Assembly (NCBI GenBank): GCA_034440635.1
Contig: JAOTON010001038.1
Coordinates: 5,588,501 to 5,652,500, forward strand
DNA from: Lepas anatifera
Lineage: Eukaryota > Arthropoda > Thecostraca > Lepadidae
Length of the DNA stretch: 64,000 bases
Direction: 5' to 3'
Part shown: piece after piece, positions 24,329 through 47,807 of the stretch
Numbering within the stretch: position 1 is the first letter of the stretch
Layout of the letters: each line of letters begins with the position of its first letter
Program-made: the position numbers and the translations under genes
The notes under the pieces: model-generated
Told to the model about the DNA's origin: nothing
The model's input: the letters and a program-made list of their open reading frames with translations, nothing else
Database searches by the model: none

Positions 24329-24563
24329 TGTTATATGTGATCAGGAGCTGGAGACTCTCCGGCGTTTGGAGGCAGAATGTATTCAACAAATACGTACCTC
24401 GGTTTAAATAGTGCCGGAGGGGGTGACGCCGGATGGGTAACACGTGTATCGACTGGAGCAGTCGGCTGCTGGCGGGGGTGGTCGGCACGTGGGATGGCGC
24501 GTGGGTCTTTGTGCCTCTGGCCATCCCTACACAGTTGCTACATTTGTGTTTCCGCATTTGACA
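24329..24563 (-). repeat. 5' LTR
   Basis: Pairs with 22126-22360 at roughly 97% identity by eye and is followed on the minus strand by the putative primer-binding site. Confidence 0.87.
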
Positions 24564-24567
24564 CTCC

Positions 24568-25150
24568 AGCCACCGCAGTGTACATAACTACCGACGCGTC
24601 GGTACTGTACGTCGGTACTGCACGGTACGTCGGTCTATTTTTCCATTTCTGATATCAAGTCCTACAAATCACTATTCAAATCATCTGACCTCATTTGAGG
24701 TCAGCCTGGGAAATTCCATTTTAGTAAAAGAAAGGTAGGTCTAGCAGCTACTCATTGAAAGTAGGGTGAACAACTTATTGACTTCCGATGTAATTTGAAT
24801 TTTTCCGCCGAAACTGGCAGGATCTTCCACTGAATCATCTGACTTCGGTTCAGCTCAACTGGAAAAGATGCATTTTCGGGACATCAAAGCACAAAGACAA
24901 CAATTGCGTATGATCAAATCTTTGTGATGGAGTTTTAACTTAAATAAATGGAACCTGATAGCTCATTTACGAACACAAGAATTCAACTTGACCTAGGTCA
25001 AAAACCTGACCTGACTTCAACTTGAAACTCAACCCCAATAATGCTCAGGATATTAGCATACTGTGGTCAAAATTTGAAGGCAGTATCTTTGACACAAAGC
25101 AAGTTATATATTTTTTTACCATTTTAGGCCCTCCTTTTAACACTATGCGA
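24568..25150. other. Unit 1 spacer with AGGTCA-type motifs
   Basis: No gene. A small (GTCGGTACTG)-like repeat lies at 24,598-24,635. Near 24,985-25,020 TTGACCTAGGTCAAAAAC and CCTGACCTGACTTC show the AGGTCA-rich signature of another repeat family in the window. This stretch has no close counterpart in units 2-4. Confidence 0.45.
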
Positions 25151-25169
25151 GGGTACGGCTACATTAAGG

Positions 25170-25492
25170 ATGGGCTGTACCATTCAGCTTGTTGGAAAGC
25201 GTACTTAGGAAGCCGGCGACACTTGGTCGGGTAGGCGCAGGACTGGAAGATGGTCGTCGTCAGCAGTAAGACCCAGGTCCTTGCACTGTCGCAGCTATAC
25301 CAGAACACCCAAAACCTCGCCACGACGGTAGGCAGAGCGGAGGAGCGAGGTGTTTGGCACCTGAACCCTCTGGGGGTGACACCCAAGAGGCAGCTGCACT
25401 TCGAGGAGCACTGTGTGAATGTCCGGATGGAGAAGAAGCCCCGACTAGCACGGACCTGCAGGAGAGCTGCTGTACCTTGGAGCTTACGCTGA
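25170..25492 (+). pseudogene. LINE reverse-transcriptase fragment, unit 1
   Basis: Translation gives DWKMVVVSSKTQVLALSQ ... LGVTPKRQLHFEEHC, the C-terminal RT region of non-LTR retrotransposons (the W.....SKT and LGV.L....F..H motifs of Jockey/CR1-like elements). It is truncated upstream compared with units 2-4 and shares a TAG before AQDWK. Dead element, not a host gene. Confidence 0.75.
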
Positions 25493-25970
25493 CTTACCCT
25501 CGCCCGTCGGCAGATAAATGCCTACACTCCGGGACGGAGGACCAGCACATCAACAGGCCAGGAGCTCGTGTTATTCACAGTCGCAGAACTTGTACATACA
25601 TAATGCATATGTTTTTGTCACAAAATATACTTTTTCGGTTTTCAGATGTATGAATTGGCAGCAGCCCGCTTCTCCGTCAGCCAATGGTGAAGGTGATAAC
25701 AAATTGGAACTAAACAATTTCGCAGAGTACCGTACAAAAGACGAGCAGTCGGCCCAGGCCCGATCCACACCTCAGCCTAAAGGTAAAGACTGTATGTACA
25801 AATAGCATGGAGGTCGCGCCTTAATGACAGCGTTGAAACTCCTCCGCACTTGAAAGGATGTACCAATGATTTCCCATGAGACGGGTGTGTTCTGTTAAAA
25901 CATTTGTGTCTTTAGAACTGGCAGCTTTTATGTGATGCGTAACAACTCGTAGGCACCCGGAAGCAGGGGC

Positions 25971-26015
25971 GTAGCCAGGATCTCGCTCAGACGGGGAGGG
26001 GGCACCGGAATGGGC
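25971..26015 (+). mobile_element. Solo end of GGCGTAGCCAGG hAT-like family, unit 1
   Basis: AGGGGCGTAGCCAGGATCTC followed by GCTCAGAC is the reverse of the right end of the complete MITE at 17110-17296. The other end and a target duplication are not found nearby. The same remnant sits at about 37,301, 49,676 and 59,607. Confidence 0.65.
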
Positions 26016-26108
26016 AATTGCGATAACGCCAAATGGTCCTGGAACAAACACATGTCAGCGAGAGAAAAGAAAGCGTTGATAGGCGAAGCCGGGGACTTCC
26101 AAGATTAA

Positions 26109-28380
26109 CCCATTAACGCCCAGCGGGTCATTTTTGTCCTCTGATTTTGACAGGCTGCAGAATCGGTATCAGTGAAGCGATCTTCATGTTTATGATATGT
26201 ATGTGTGTTTCAGAGCGTGGGCAAGCTATACAAGTGCATTTGAAATTCTTAGGTTTTTAAAGGACGATTTTGGTGGAACTTATTTTGGCGAGGTTTTGGT
26301 CAACGTGAGATAGCTTTGCAAATTGTGTTTCTCACAATAGCATATGGAAAGCCGAAAAGAATTTGTATGATTGACATTAAGCTAAGACCACTAGGAGTCA
26401 GATGGTGAAGAAACAGTAAGATTTTCTTGAACGGCTTTGCCATGAGACATCGTCAAATATGAAGCGGACAAAAATGACCCGCTGGGCGTTGCGGACATCT
26501 TCGGGCCGCTGAAAAGGAAGAAAAGGATGTGTCCTGTCCTCCCGTCTGGTGGGTTAGGTGCATAATGTTACCTAGAGGAAATGGAGGCATTGTGGGTCCT
26601 GCCAATTCAGGGTTGCCAGTTTTGAGACTTTTCATCAAATCTGAATATTTTTAGTGCAATGTCGATACCTTTGGAAATTTTGGAGTTCATGAAATGTTTC
26701 CCAACGTTTTCGGGGTCTGTCTTATTTTTGGAATGATTATCAAATATTTCTAACGAAAACATGCAAGATAGTTTCAGTATTTTCTGAACGCGTTGTCAAA
26801 GACAATTTTCAGGGTTTTGAAAACTTAAAGAAACATTAGGATGACTTTACTGTTAAACTAGCAGAGCCTTTTCTTTTCCTCTTGATGGATTGTATGTAGT
26901 TGATAGAGAGGATAGGGAACAGTGGCAGATTGAAGACTTCATTGGGTGTGGGGGGAGGGGGTTAGGGGTCTCGAGCATCCCCGCATCGCCTCGGAACAGC
27001 CCTCAGTTATGCATTTACTATAGGCACACTGACATTTCGGTGGGAGGGGGGGCTTGAGCCTTCCTAGCCCCCTTGTGTCCACCACTGATTGAAAGCCAAT
27101 GACCAGCTAACAAAATGAGTTGGGAATTATCGCGGCCGCCGCGCTGGTTTGTTGTGACGAGATGGTGCAGTTTAAAAGGGGCGAAAGCATGGGAAGTTCT
27201 ATAACTTCTGTCTAAAACGCAATTAGCACTGTTGCGGCTTGGTTCTGGTCAAGTGAAACTACCATGAGTGAGAATCCCGGGGGTTAGAGGGAGGGGTCAA
27301 GACCCGCCTGGATTATTGGTCTCCCACAGACTTTGTCTAGGGCTTGGATTGCATTGCCAGTGTTAAACCATCCAGAACCCATCCTGGATCGAGAAGAAAT
27401 ATCAAGCCTTGGAGACATAAATATATCGAAAGCATAGTTGTTAGCAATGCCACAGATCAAATATTTTTCAGGAAAAGAAACAAAATAAGTTGTTTTAAAT
27501 GCACAAGATAGCAGAGCGGATCAGGTGCATATCATGAGTATGCCATCACAAAATGCATTAGTCATGAGGATGAAAAAGAAGATGCGCTGACCGGCGTTAC
27601 AATGACCAGCGGCGTGCCTGGAAATGTGGAGGTTCACATTAATGCAACTATTGAACGCGCTCCTTGCTCCAAAGAAAAGTTGGAAAGATGGAAATGGACC
27701 CGTTTGGAGATTTCGAGATTAGTCAAGCTAATGTACACCGCGTAGGGGAGATATCGGATTGAATTTTCAAAACTTTTCAAATGTATGCTGAATATTACGA
27801 TTAAGTACTCGTTGAAAGCTCAGTGAGCGTCAGTCACGAAGTCTGGGAGACGGAGGAGGAAGGGGGAAGGGACAAAAGAAATTGTTTCCCAAAACCTTTG
27901 ATATTCACCTTATATTCTTAATATTACTATGCTATACTATACTAAGATATTCTTAAAATACTGTGATTTAAACAATTTTAGTCCATCCCCGCAAATCATC
28001 AGTCTAGGCTAGCCGCTGTTGTATACTATTTGCAAATATGCGACTAGTGTTGTCTATAAGTAAACCTGGAGAGCATAAGATGTCTAAACATTTAACCATG
28101 ACCAATATACAAGAGGAAATAAAACACTTCACAAAACTGCAGTAAAAGCGATGCGCATCCGGCCGCTGAGTGCGGTGACTGCGCCGCCCGGGACCGGCCG
28201 CGCAGTGCCAGCCGATGTCCCAAACGCCCAGCGGGTCATTTTTGTCCGGTGTCATATCTCAGAATCTAACAGCGGTATCGGTTTAAAGCTTTAGGAACAT
28301 CTTATTTGGCATATTTTAAACATAGGAACACATTTGTTTCGCCAATCTGAAAGCTGGAGGTAGGTGCGGGCGTTAATGGG
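26109..28380. mobile_element. piggyBac-like non-autonomous element, unit 1
   Basis: Begins CCCATTAACGCCC and ends GGGCGTTAATGGG (13-bp terminal inverted repeats), flanked by TTAA at 26105-26108 and 28381-28384. TTAA duplication with CCY...RGG ends is the piggyBac signature. A subterminal motif, GCCCAGCGGGTCATTTTTGT, occurs near the left end, inverted at about 26,464-26,488, and again near 28,215. The 2.27-kb interior shows no transposase. Units 3 and 4 have the same flanks joined without the element (site TTCA), which confirms the boundaries. Confidence 0.9.
26920..27087. mobile_element. Nested hAT-like MITE within piggyBac-like element, unit 1
   Basis: Starts CAGTGGCAGATTG and ends TCCACCACTG, about 168 bp, with G-rich ends inside. 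The termini resemble the CAGTGGCGGA ends of hAT MITEs. I found no clear 8-bp duplication, so the exact edges are uncertain. The copy in unit 2 (38258-38427) keeps CAGTGGCGGATTG. Confidence 0.5.
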
Positions 28381-28384
28381 TTAA

Positions 28385-29630
28385 ACCAGTCTAGTAAACC
28401 AACTTTTCACAAAGATAGAATCTGCCTGGTCGACTCGCTGGGGTGGAAAAACCCACCAACTCACCGTCCAAGGATCGCGCCAGATTTTAAACAATGAAAC
28501 TACAAAGTACTAGAGAAAAGCTGTACAAAATCAGAAACAATCCCGCCGGTCAGATAAGACAAAGCTTTCAGGGAAGTTCCAAAGAAAAAATGTCACTCTT
28601 ACAGGACGGCTATCGCCATTAACCAGACTTCACAACACAAGTAAGCTCCATCATTTGGATTCAGCGGCGCTAGGAAGACGAAAGGCATTTGAAAAAATAG
28701 CTACAGCCATAGGCGGATTCAGGATTGCCAATGGGGGAGGGGCACATGGTCGGGAAGACGCCGTCGGACCAGGGGCGCCCTTTTTGGGCGACAAAACCTA
28801 CCAAAGGGGCGCCAACTCCTATCACGGAGCGTCGATACTCCATCCTGGGATGGCTTTGTGGCAAGAAGGTATCCGAATGGACGCAAATTGCATATTTAGC
28901 ATTTGTATTCCCTGCCGGCAAGCCAACGGTAGTGATGGTTTGCGGCAGTCAAAAGTGGCAGCCTATATGGTCGATGACAGATTATATGTATAATGGACAC
29001 GAGTCCATAGTCATTGGTCACTCATTCCCAAGTGGAATAAATGCACTGGTTGAATTATTCGTCAGTGCTGTTGTATTATTGGGTAGCGTTTACAACGGTG
29101 GCAACATTGAGTGCAAGTGCGATGTTCAGTAAGCTTCATTGCAAATTCAGGACGGATTGTCCCGCTGCTTTTACATTCATATACCATTTTTTCTCGTTGC
29201 CTTCCGCACCGGCTGGTTATAAATATGTATGGTTTTCTCCCATTTTGACTGAGATCCGGACAGTTTTGATAAGAAGTGGGGGGCAGGCCCCCTGCCCCCC
29301 ATTTCCGACGCTTATGCCCTGACCAGAGCGCTCCTACCATTGGACACCCCAGATCCGCATATGACATGATCTCGGCATACCAGTTAGCCGAAGCTTCAAG
29401 GTCGGAGATTCAAGACGGAGATTCAAGGACACGGGAGCGCTATGCAGGTGCGCTGAAAGCTCGAAACGAGTCTCCCCCTCCACCCCCTCCATCTGTTCCT
29501 GGATCCGCCCGTGAACCTACACCGTTGTGTGGTGTGCTAAGCAAACGAGTTTTAAAAGCAAAAAATTGCCGTATGTCTGAGCGGGTCCTACTCCTTTTTT
29601 TTACCTTCAAGCCATCAACTCAAATGCCGC
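28385..29630. other. Unit 1/2 intergenic region upstream of gene 2
   Basis: This block recurs in all units and is non-coding as far as I can tell. Overlapping frames at 28,655-29,132 are conserved only because the duplications are recent. It contains GGCGGATTCAGG (28,713) and CCTGGATCCGCCCG (29,499), which look like inverted ends of another hAT-like element without a visible target duplication, and a family A repeat at 29,150-29,305. Confidence 0.45.
29150..29305 (+). repeat. Dispersed repeat, family A (upstream of gene 2)
   Basis: Contains TCTCGTTGCCTTCCGCACCG, GGTTATAAATATGTATGG and CCCATTTTGACTGAGATC, and ends in AAGTGGGGGGCAGGCCCCC. It is the same family as 12768-12965. Forward copies recur at about 40,490, 50,570 and 62,510. 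Confidence 0.75.
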
Positions 29631-29638
29631 CATATAAA

Positions 29639-29674
29639 GCTGTGACGCTGCTGCGTCACGGCTTTCATTATAAG
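29639..29674 (+). promoter_or_regulatory. Gene 2 core promoter: inverted repeat plus TATA
   Basis: TGTGACGCTGCTGCGTCACG is an inverted repeat with TGACG and CGTCA half-sites 6 bp apart. ATTATAAG at 29667-29674 lies about 75 bp before the ATG. The short TATA form is shared with genes 1 and 5. Confidence 0.7.
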
Positions 29675-29744
29675 CGGAAAGCCCAGGGACGGCTGAACAG
29701 TGTGCACCAGGTCTTGGTCAGCAGCTAACCCAGCGCCCGCAGCA

Positions 29745-35614
<5,870 letters not shown>

Positions 35615-36239
35615 ACGTCCTCCTCCACACTACTGAGCCCCAGCTACATCCATAACAACGTACCCCGTCAAGTGTCCACGTTTTCTTGTTTAAATAGTCG
35701 ATTTCGCTATGTCCGTTCCGGCTGTTGTCACTAATCAGTTTGTGAAAGTTGATATGTTGTGATCCAAATACAAGCTCCTGCAGTGAGATCGGTCTTTGAG
35801 AAAAGTTTCTTGTGATATTTACTGCCAAACCGATGGCAAAACCTGGTTGTGCAAATGAAAAAAAGAGATCTGTGGCACCCGGGCTGGGAACAGACGAGAA
35901 CGGAGAGGTCATGGGGCTGATACAAAACATCTTAGTAAACGTTACTTTGACTTTATATTATTCCGAAGGTTTGTAATATCCCGATAGTGTTTTTTCAACA
36001 ACAAAAAAACCTCAGAGCACGTTCATTTTCATTTCTATGCGAACCATAATGCAAGAAAATCTGCTGCATCGTCCATACGGCCAATGCAAAAGGAAAACAA
36101 AATTGGGGCTGGACTGCAGCCATACGTAAGCTGTGAGAGCAATCACGCGGCGCCCGTCTTAGTGGTCCAGGACGTCTCTCAGACGTCAAGACCGCCCCCA
36201 GGTTCCTCCCGGCTGCATACGACTTCCCTTGCACCCATG

Positions 36240-36832
36240 ACAGAAAAGCCTGCCGTCCACTTCTCAAGACGCGGCGCCACCTCTTCCAGTGCACGGGTTC
36301 TTGGATCTACCAGTTCCTGCTCGATCGTCGCGCCTGCGCTGAGGCGAAGGGGGCGCACAAGTCCAGGCGTATTTTCCGCACCGATCTGTCTCAAGGGAAC
36401 GTTCTCACCCACCTCCTGTTCGCTGCTTGGTCGGAGGGCCTGCTGGAGGCCCCGTAGCCCGCTAAAGCACTGCGGTGTATGTACATAAACGCCGACGATA
36501 CGCCTATCTTAAAGATCAATGAGCTTGTTGGACAGTGCACTTAAGAAGCCGCCGATACCATGGTCAGGTAGGCGCGGGACTGGAAGATGGTCATCGTCAG
36601 CAGCAAGACCCAGGTCCTTGCACTGTCGCAGCTATACCAGAATACCCAAAACCTCGCCACGACGGTAGGCAGAGCGGAGGAGCGAGGTGTTCGGCAACTG
36701 AACCCTCTCGGGGTGACACCCAAGAGGCAGCTGCACTTCGAGGAGCACTGTGTGAACGTCCGGATGGAGGTAAAGCCCCGACTAGCACGGACCTGCAAGA
36801 GAGCTGCTGTACCAGGGGACTTACGCTGACTT
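36240..36832 (+). pseudogene. LINE reverse-transcriptase fragment, unit 2
   Basis: In one frame: SRRIFRTDLSQGNVLTHLLF (RT LPQGSVLSPLLF-like motif), then YINADDT (a decayed Y/FADDT catalytic box), then DWKMVIVSSKT and LGVTPKRQLHFEEH. Three in-frame stops interrupt it, two of them between the ADDT and DWK motifs. The same stops are in units 3 and 4, so the element was dead before the units multiplied. Jockey/CR1-like by motif order. Confidence 0.8.
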
Positions 36833-37445
36833 ACCCTCGCCCGTCGGCAGATACATGCCTCACTCAGGGACGGAGGACCAGCACATCAACAGGCCAGGAG
36901 CTCGTGTTATTCAAAGTCGCAGAACTTGTACATACATAATGCATATGTTTTTGTCACAAAATATACTTTTTCGGTTTTCAGATGTATGAATTGGCAGCTG
37001 CCCGCTTCTCCGTCAGCCAATGGTGAAGGTGATAAAAAATTGGAACTAAACAATTTCGCAGAGTACCGTACAAAAGACGAGCAGTCGGCCCAGGCCCGAT
37101 CCATACCTCAGCCTAAAGGTAAAGACTGTATGTACAAATAGCATGGAGGTCGCGCCTTAATGACAGCGTTGAAACTCCTCCGCACTTGAAAGGATATGCC
37201 AATGATTTCCCATGGGACGGGTGGGTTCTGTTAAAACGTTTGTGTCTTTAGAACTGGCAGCTTTTATGTGATGCGTAACAACTCGTAGGCACCCGGAAGC
37301 AGGGGCGTAGCCAGGATCTCGCTCAGACGGGGGAGGGGGCACCGGAATGGGCAATTGCGATAACGCCAAATGGTCCTGGAACAAACACATGTCAGCGAGA
37401 GAAAAGAAAACGTTGATAGGCGAAGCCGGGGACTTCCAAGATTAA

Positions 37446-39724
37446 CCCATTAACGCCCAGCGGGTTATTTTTGTCCTCTGACTTTGACAGGCTGCAGAAT
37501 CGGTACCAGTGAAGTGATCTTCATGTTTATGATATGTATGTGTGTTTCAGAGCGTGGGCAAGCTATACAAGTGCATTTGAAATGCTTAGGTTTTTAAAGG
37601 ACGATTTTGGTGGAACTTATTTTGGCGAGGTTTTGGTCAACGTGAGATAGCTTTGCAAATTGTGTTTCTCACAATAGCATATGGAAAGCCGAAAAGAATT
37701 TGTATGATTGACATTAAGCTAAGACCACTAGGAGTCAAATGGTGAAGAAACAGTAAGATTTTCTTGAACGGCTTTGCCATGAGACATCGTCAAATATGAA
37801 GCGGACAAAAATGACCCGCTGGGCGTAGCGGACATCTGCGGGTCACTGAAAATGAGGAAAAGGATGTGTGCTGTCCTCCCGTCTGGTGGGTTAGGTGCAT
37901 AATGTTACTTAGAGGAAATGGAGGCATTGTGGGTCCTGCCAATTCAGGGTTGCCAGTTTAGAGACTTTTCATCAAATCTTAATATTTTTAGTGCAATGTC
38001 GATACCTTTGGAAACTTTGGAGTTCATGAAATGCTTCCCAACGTTTTCGGGGTCTGTCTTATTTTTGGAATGATTATCAAATATTTCTAACGAAAACATG
38101 CAAGATAGTTTCAGTATTTTCTGAACGCGTTGTCAATGACAATTTTCAGGGTTTTGAAAACTTAAAGAAACATTAGGATGACTTTACTGTTAAACTAGCA
38201 GAGCATTTTCTTTTCCTCTTGATGGATTGTATGTAGTTGATAGAGAGGATAGGGGAACAGTGGCGGATTGAAGACTTCATTGGGTGTGGGGGGAGGGGGT
38301 TAGGGGTCTCGAGCATCCCCCGCATCGCCTCGGAACAGCCCTCAGTTATACATTTACTATAGGCACACTGACATTTCGGTGGGAGGGGGGGCTTGAGCCT
38401 TCCTAGCCCCCCTTGTGTCCACCACTGATTGAAAGCCAATGACCAGCTAACAAAATGAGTTGGGAATTATCGCGGCCGCCGCGCTGGTTTGTTGTGACGA
38501 GATGGTGCAGTTTAAAAGGGGCGAAAGCATGGGAAGTTCTATAACTTCTGTCTAAAACGCAATTAGCACTGTTGCGGCTTGGTTCTGGTCAAGTGAAACT
38601 ACCATGAGTGAGCATCCCGGGGGTTAGGGGGAGGGGTCAAGACCCGCCTGGATTTTTGGTCTCCCACAGACTTTGTCTAGGGCTTGGATTGCATTGCCAG
38701 TGTTAAACCATCCAGAACCCATCCTGGATCGAGAAGAAATATCAAGCCTTGGAGACATAAATATATCGAAAGCATAGTTGTTAGCAATGCCACAGATCAA
38801 ATATTTTTCAGGAAAAGAAACAAAATAAGTTGCTTTAAATGCACAAGATAGCAGAGCGGATCAGGTGCATATCATGAGTATGCCATCACAAAATGCATTA
38901 GTCATGAGGATGAAAAAGAAGATGCGCTGACCGGCGTTACAATGACCAGCGGCGTGCCTGGAAACGTGGAGGTTCACATTAATGCAACTATTGAACGCGC
39001 TCCTTGCTCCAAAGAAAAGTTGGAAAGATGGAAATGGACCCGTTTGGAGATTTCGAGATTAGTCAAGCTAATGTACACCGCGTAGGGGGAGATATCGGAT
39101 TGAATTTTCAAAACTTTTCATCTGTATGCTGAATATTACGATTAAGTACTCGTTGAAAGCTCAGTGAGCGTCAGTCACGAAGTCTGGGAGACGGAGGAGG
39201 AAGGGGGAAGGGACAAAAGAAATTGTTTCCCAAAACCTTTGATATTCACTTTATATTCTTAATATTACTATGCTATACCATACTAAGATATTCTTAAAAT
39301 ACTGTGATTTTAACAATTTTAGTCCATCCCCCGCAAATCATCAGTCTAGGCTAGCCGCTGTTGTATACTATTTGCAAATATGCGACTAGTGTTGTCTATA
39401 ATTAAACCTGGAGAGCATAAAATGTCTAAACATTTAACCATGACCAATATACAAGAGGAAATAAAAACACTTCACAAAACTGCAGTAAAAGCGATGCGCA
39501 TCCGGCCGCTGAGTGCGGTGACTGCGCCGCCCGGGAGCCGGCCGCGTCGTGCCAGCCGATGTCCCAAACGCCCAGCGGGTCGTTTTTGTCCGGTGTCATA
39601 TCTCAGAATCTAAAAGCGGTATCGGTTTAAAACTTTAGGAACATCTTATTTGGCATATTTTAAACATAGGAACACATTTGTTGCGCCAATCTGAAAGCTG
39701 GAGGTAGGTGCGGGCGTTAATGGG
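37446..39724. mobile_element. piggyBac-like non-autonomous element, unit 2
   Basis: Nearly identical to 26109-28380: CCCATTAACGCCC ... GGGCGTTAATGGG, flanked by TTAA at 37442-37445 and 39725-39728. It holds the nested MITE at 38258-38427. No transposase frame. It arose with the unit 1 copy by block duplication, since the flanking LINE and spacer sequence are equally similar. Confidence 0.9.
38258..38427. mobile_element. Nested hAT-like MITE, unit 2
   Basis: CAGTGGCGGATTG ... TCCACCACTG, about 170 bp, second copy of the nested element in the piggyBac-like element. The target duplication is not evident. Confidence 0.5.
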
Positions 39725-39729
39725 TTAAA

Positions 39730-41000
39730 CCAGTCTAGTAAACCAACTTTTCACAAAGATAGAATCTGCCTGGTCGACTCGCTGGGGTGGAAAAACCCAC
39801 CAACTCACCGTCCAAGGATCGCGCCAGATTTTAAACAATGAAACTACAAAGTACTGGAGAAAAGCTGTACAAAATCAGAAACAATCCCGCCGGTCAGATA
39901 AGACAAAGCTTTAAGGGAAGTTCCAAAGAAAAAATGTCACTCTTACAGGACGGCTATTGCCATTAACCAGACTTCACAACACAAGTAAGCTCCATCATTT
40001 GGATTCAGCGGCGCTAGGAAGACGAAAAGCATTTGAAAAAATAGCTACAGCCATAGGCGGATTCAGGATTGCCGATGGGGGAGGGGCACATGGTCGGGAA
40101 GACGCCGTCGGACCAGGGGCGCCACTTTTGGGCGACAAAACCTACCAAATGGGCGCCAAATCCTATCACGGGGCGCCGATACTCCATCCTGGGATGGCTT
40201 TGTGGCAAGAAGGTATCCGAATGGACGCAAATTGCATATTTAGCATTTGTATTCCCTGCCGGCAAGCCAACGGTAGTGATGGTTTGCGGCAGTCAAAAGT
40301 GGCAGCCTATATGGTCGATGACAGATTATATGTATAATGGACACGAGTCCATAGTCATTGGTCACTCATTCTCAAGTGGAATAAATACACTGGCTAAATT
40401 ATTCGTCAGTGCTGTTGTATTATTGGGTAGCGTTTACAACGGTGGCAACATTGAGTGCAAGTGCGATGTTCAGTAAGCTTCATTGCAAATTCAGGACGGA
40501 TTGTCCCGCTGCTTTTACATTCATATACCATTTTTTCTCGTTGCCTTCCGCACCGGCTGGTTATAAATATGTATGGTTTTCTCCCATTTTGACTGAGATC
40601 CGGACAGTTTTGATAAGAAGTGGGGGGCAGGCCCCCTGCCCCCTCTTTCCGACGCTTATGCCCTGACCAGAGCGCTCCTACCACCGGACACACCAGATCC
40701 GCATATGACATGATCTCGGCATACCAGTTAGCCGAAGCAGCACCGCTGTTTTCATCCTGAGGAGATGATGGTGGGAGACGGAGATTCAAGGACACGGGAG
40801 CGCTATGCAGGTGCGCTGAAAGCTCGAAACGACTCTCCCCCTCCATCCCCCTCCATCTGTTCCTGGATCCGCCCGTGAACCCACATAGTTATATGGTGTG
40901 CTAAGCAAATGAGTTTTAAAAGCAAAAAATTGCCGTATGTCTGAGCGGGTCCTACTCCTTTTTTTACCTTCAAGCCATCGGCTTAAATGCCACCATGTAA
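39730..41000. other. Intergenic region upstream of gene 3
   Basis: Copy of the region before gene 2, with a forward family A repeat at about 40,490-40,645. At 40,738-40,782 it carries the variant GCAGCACCGCTGTTTTCATC segment shared with the region upstream of gene 5 but not with genes 2 and 4. No gene is supported. Confidence 0.5.
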
Positions 41001-41001
41001 A

Positions 41002-41038
41002 GCTGTGACGCTGCTGCGTCACAACTTTCCTTATAAAA
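41002..41038 (+). promoter_or_regulatory. Gene 3 core promoter: inverted repeat plus TATA box
   Basis: TGTGACGCTGCTGCGTCACA inverted repeat followed by TATAAAA at 41032-41038, a canonical TATA box. It differs from the ATTATAAG form of genes 1, 2 and 5. A start site about 30 bp downstream would fall near CTGAACAGAG. Confidence 0.75.
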
Positions 41039-41107
41039 GGAAAGCCCAGGGGCAGCTGAACAGAGTGCACCAGGTCTTGGTCAGCAGCTAACCCAGCGCC
41101 CGCAACA

Positions 41108-47184
<6,077 letters not shown>

Positions 47185-47807
47185 ACGTCCTCCACACTAC
47201 TGAGCCCCAGCTACATCCCCGACAACGCACCCCGTCAAGTGTCCACGTTTTCTTGTTTAAATAGTCGATTTCGCTATGTCCGTTCCAGCTGTTGTCACTA
47301 ATCAGTTTGTGAAAGTTGATATGTTGTGATCCAAATACAAGCTCCTGCAGTGAGATCGGTCTTTGAGAAAAGTTTCTTGTGATATTTACTGCCAAACCGA
47401 TGGCAAAACCTGGTTGTGCAAATGAAAAAAAAGAGATCTGTGGCACCCGGGCTGGGAACAGACGAGAACGGAGAGGTCATGGGGCTGATACAAAACATCT
47501 TAGTAAACGTTACTTTGACTTTATATTATTCCGAAGGTTTCTAATATCCCGATAGTGTTTTTTCAACAACAAAAAAACCTCAGAACACGTTCATTTTCAT
47601 TTCTATGCGAACCATAATGCAAGAAAATCTGCTGCATCGTCCATACGGCCAATGCAAAAGGAAAACAAAATTGGGGCTGGACTGCAGCCATACGTAAGCT
47701 GTGAGAGCAATCACGCGGCGCCCGTCTTAGTGGTCCAGGACGTCTCTCAGACGTCAAGACCGCCCCCAGGTTCCTCCCGGCTGCATACGACTTCCCTTGC
47801 ACCCATG

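Larger units (their letters stand above)
22126..24563 (-). mobile_element. Non-autonomous LTR retrotransposon
   Basis: Two 235-bp direct repeats (22126-22360 and 24329-24563) start TG and end CA and differ at about 6 positions. The element is flanked by a 4-bp duplication CTCC (22122-22125 and 24564-24567). On the minus strand the sequence just inside the 5' LTR is TTGGTAGCAGCGGTGG (24313-24328), in primer-binding-site position. Purine-rich AATGGGGGATGA (22361-22372) precedes the 3' LTR as a polypurine tract. Each LTR has a TATTTAAA promoter-like box. The 1.97-kb interior has no gag, protease, RT or integrase that I can recognise, so the element would need proteins from elsewhere. Found only in unit 1. 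Confidence 0.87.
20831..29385 (+). repeat. Tandem unit 1 (WAP gene 1)
   Basis: First unit of the array, defined from the GGTCGGAGATTCAAGGACAC flank upstream of gene 1 to the same point before gene 2. It is about 8.6 kb because its gene lacks the large intron insertion. The gene half (to about 22,100) is clearly diverged from the other units, but the downstream half (from about 25,200) is almost identical to that of unit 2. Confidence 0.8.

Noticed and set aside
28655..29132. Overlapping 112- and 135-codon frames repeated in all units
   Set aside because: Conserved only because the units are recent duplicates; two frames overlap, there is no domain or splice support, and the unit 5 copy is interrupted by a transposon.
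36084..36488. 134-codon frame rich in Ser/Pro/Arg in each unit
   Set aside because: It is a shadow frame over the LINE reverse-transcriptase fragment, whose motifs lie in another frame.
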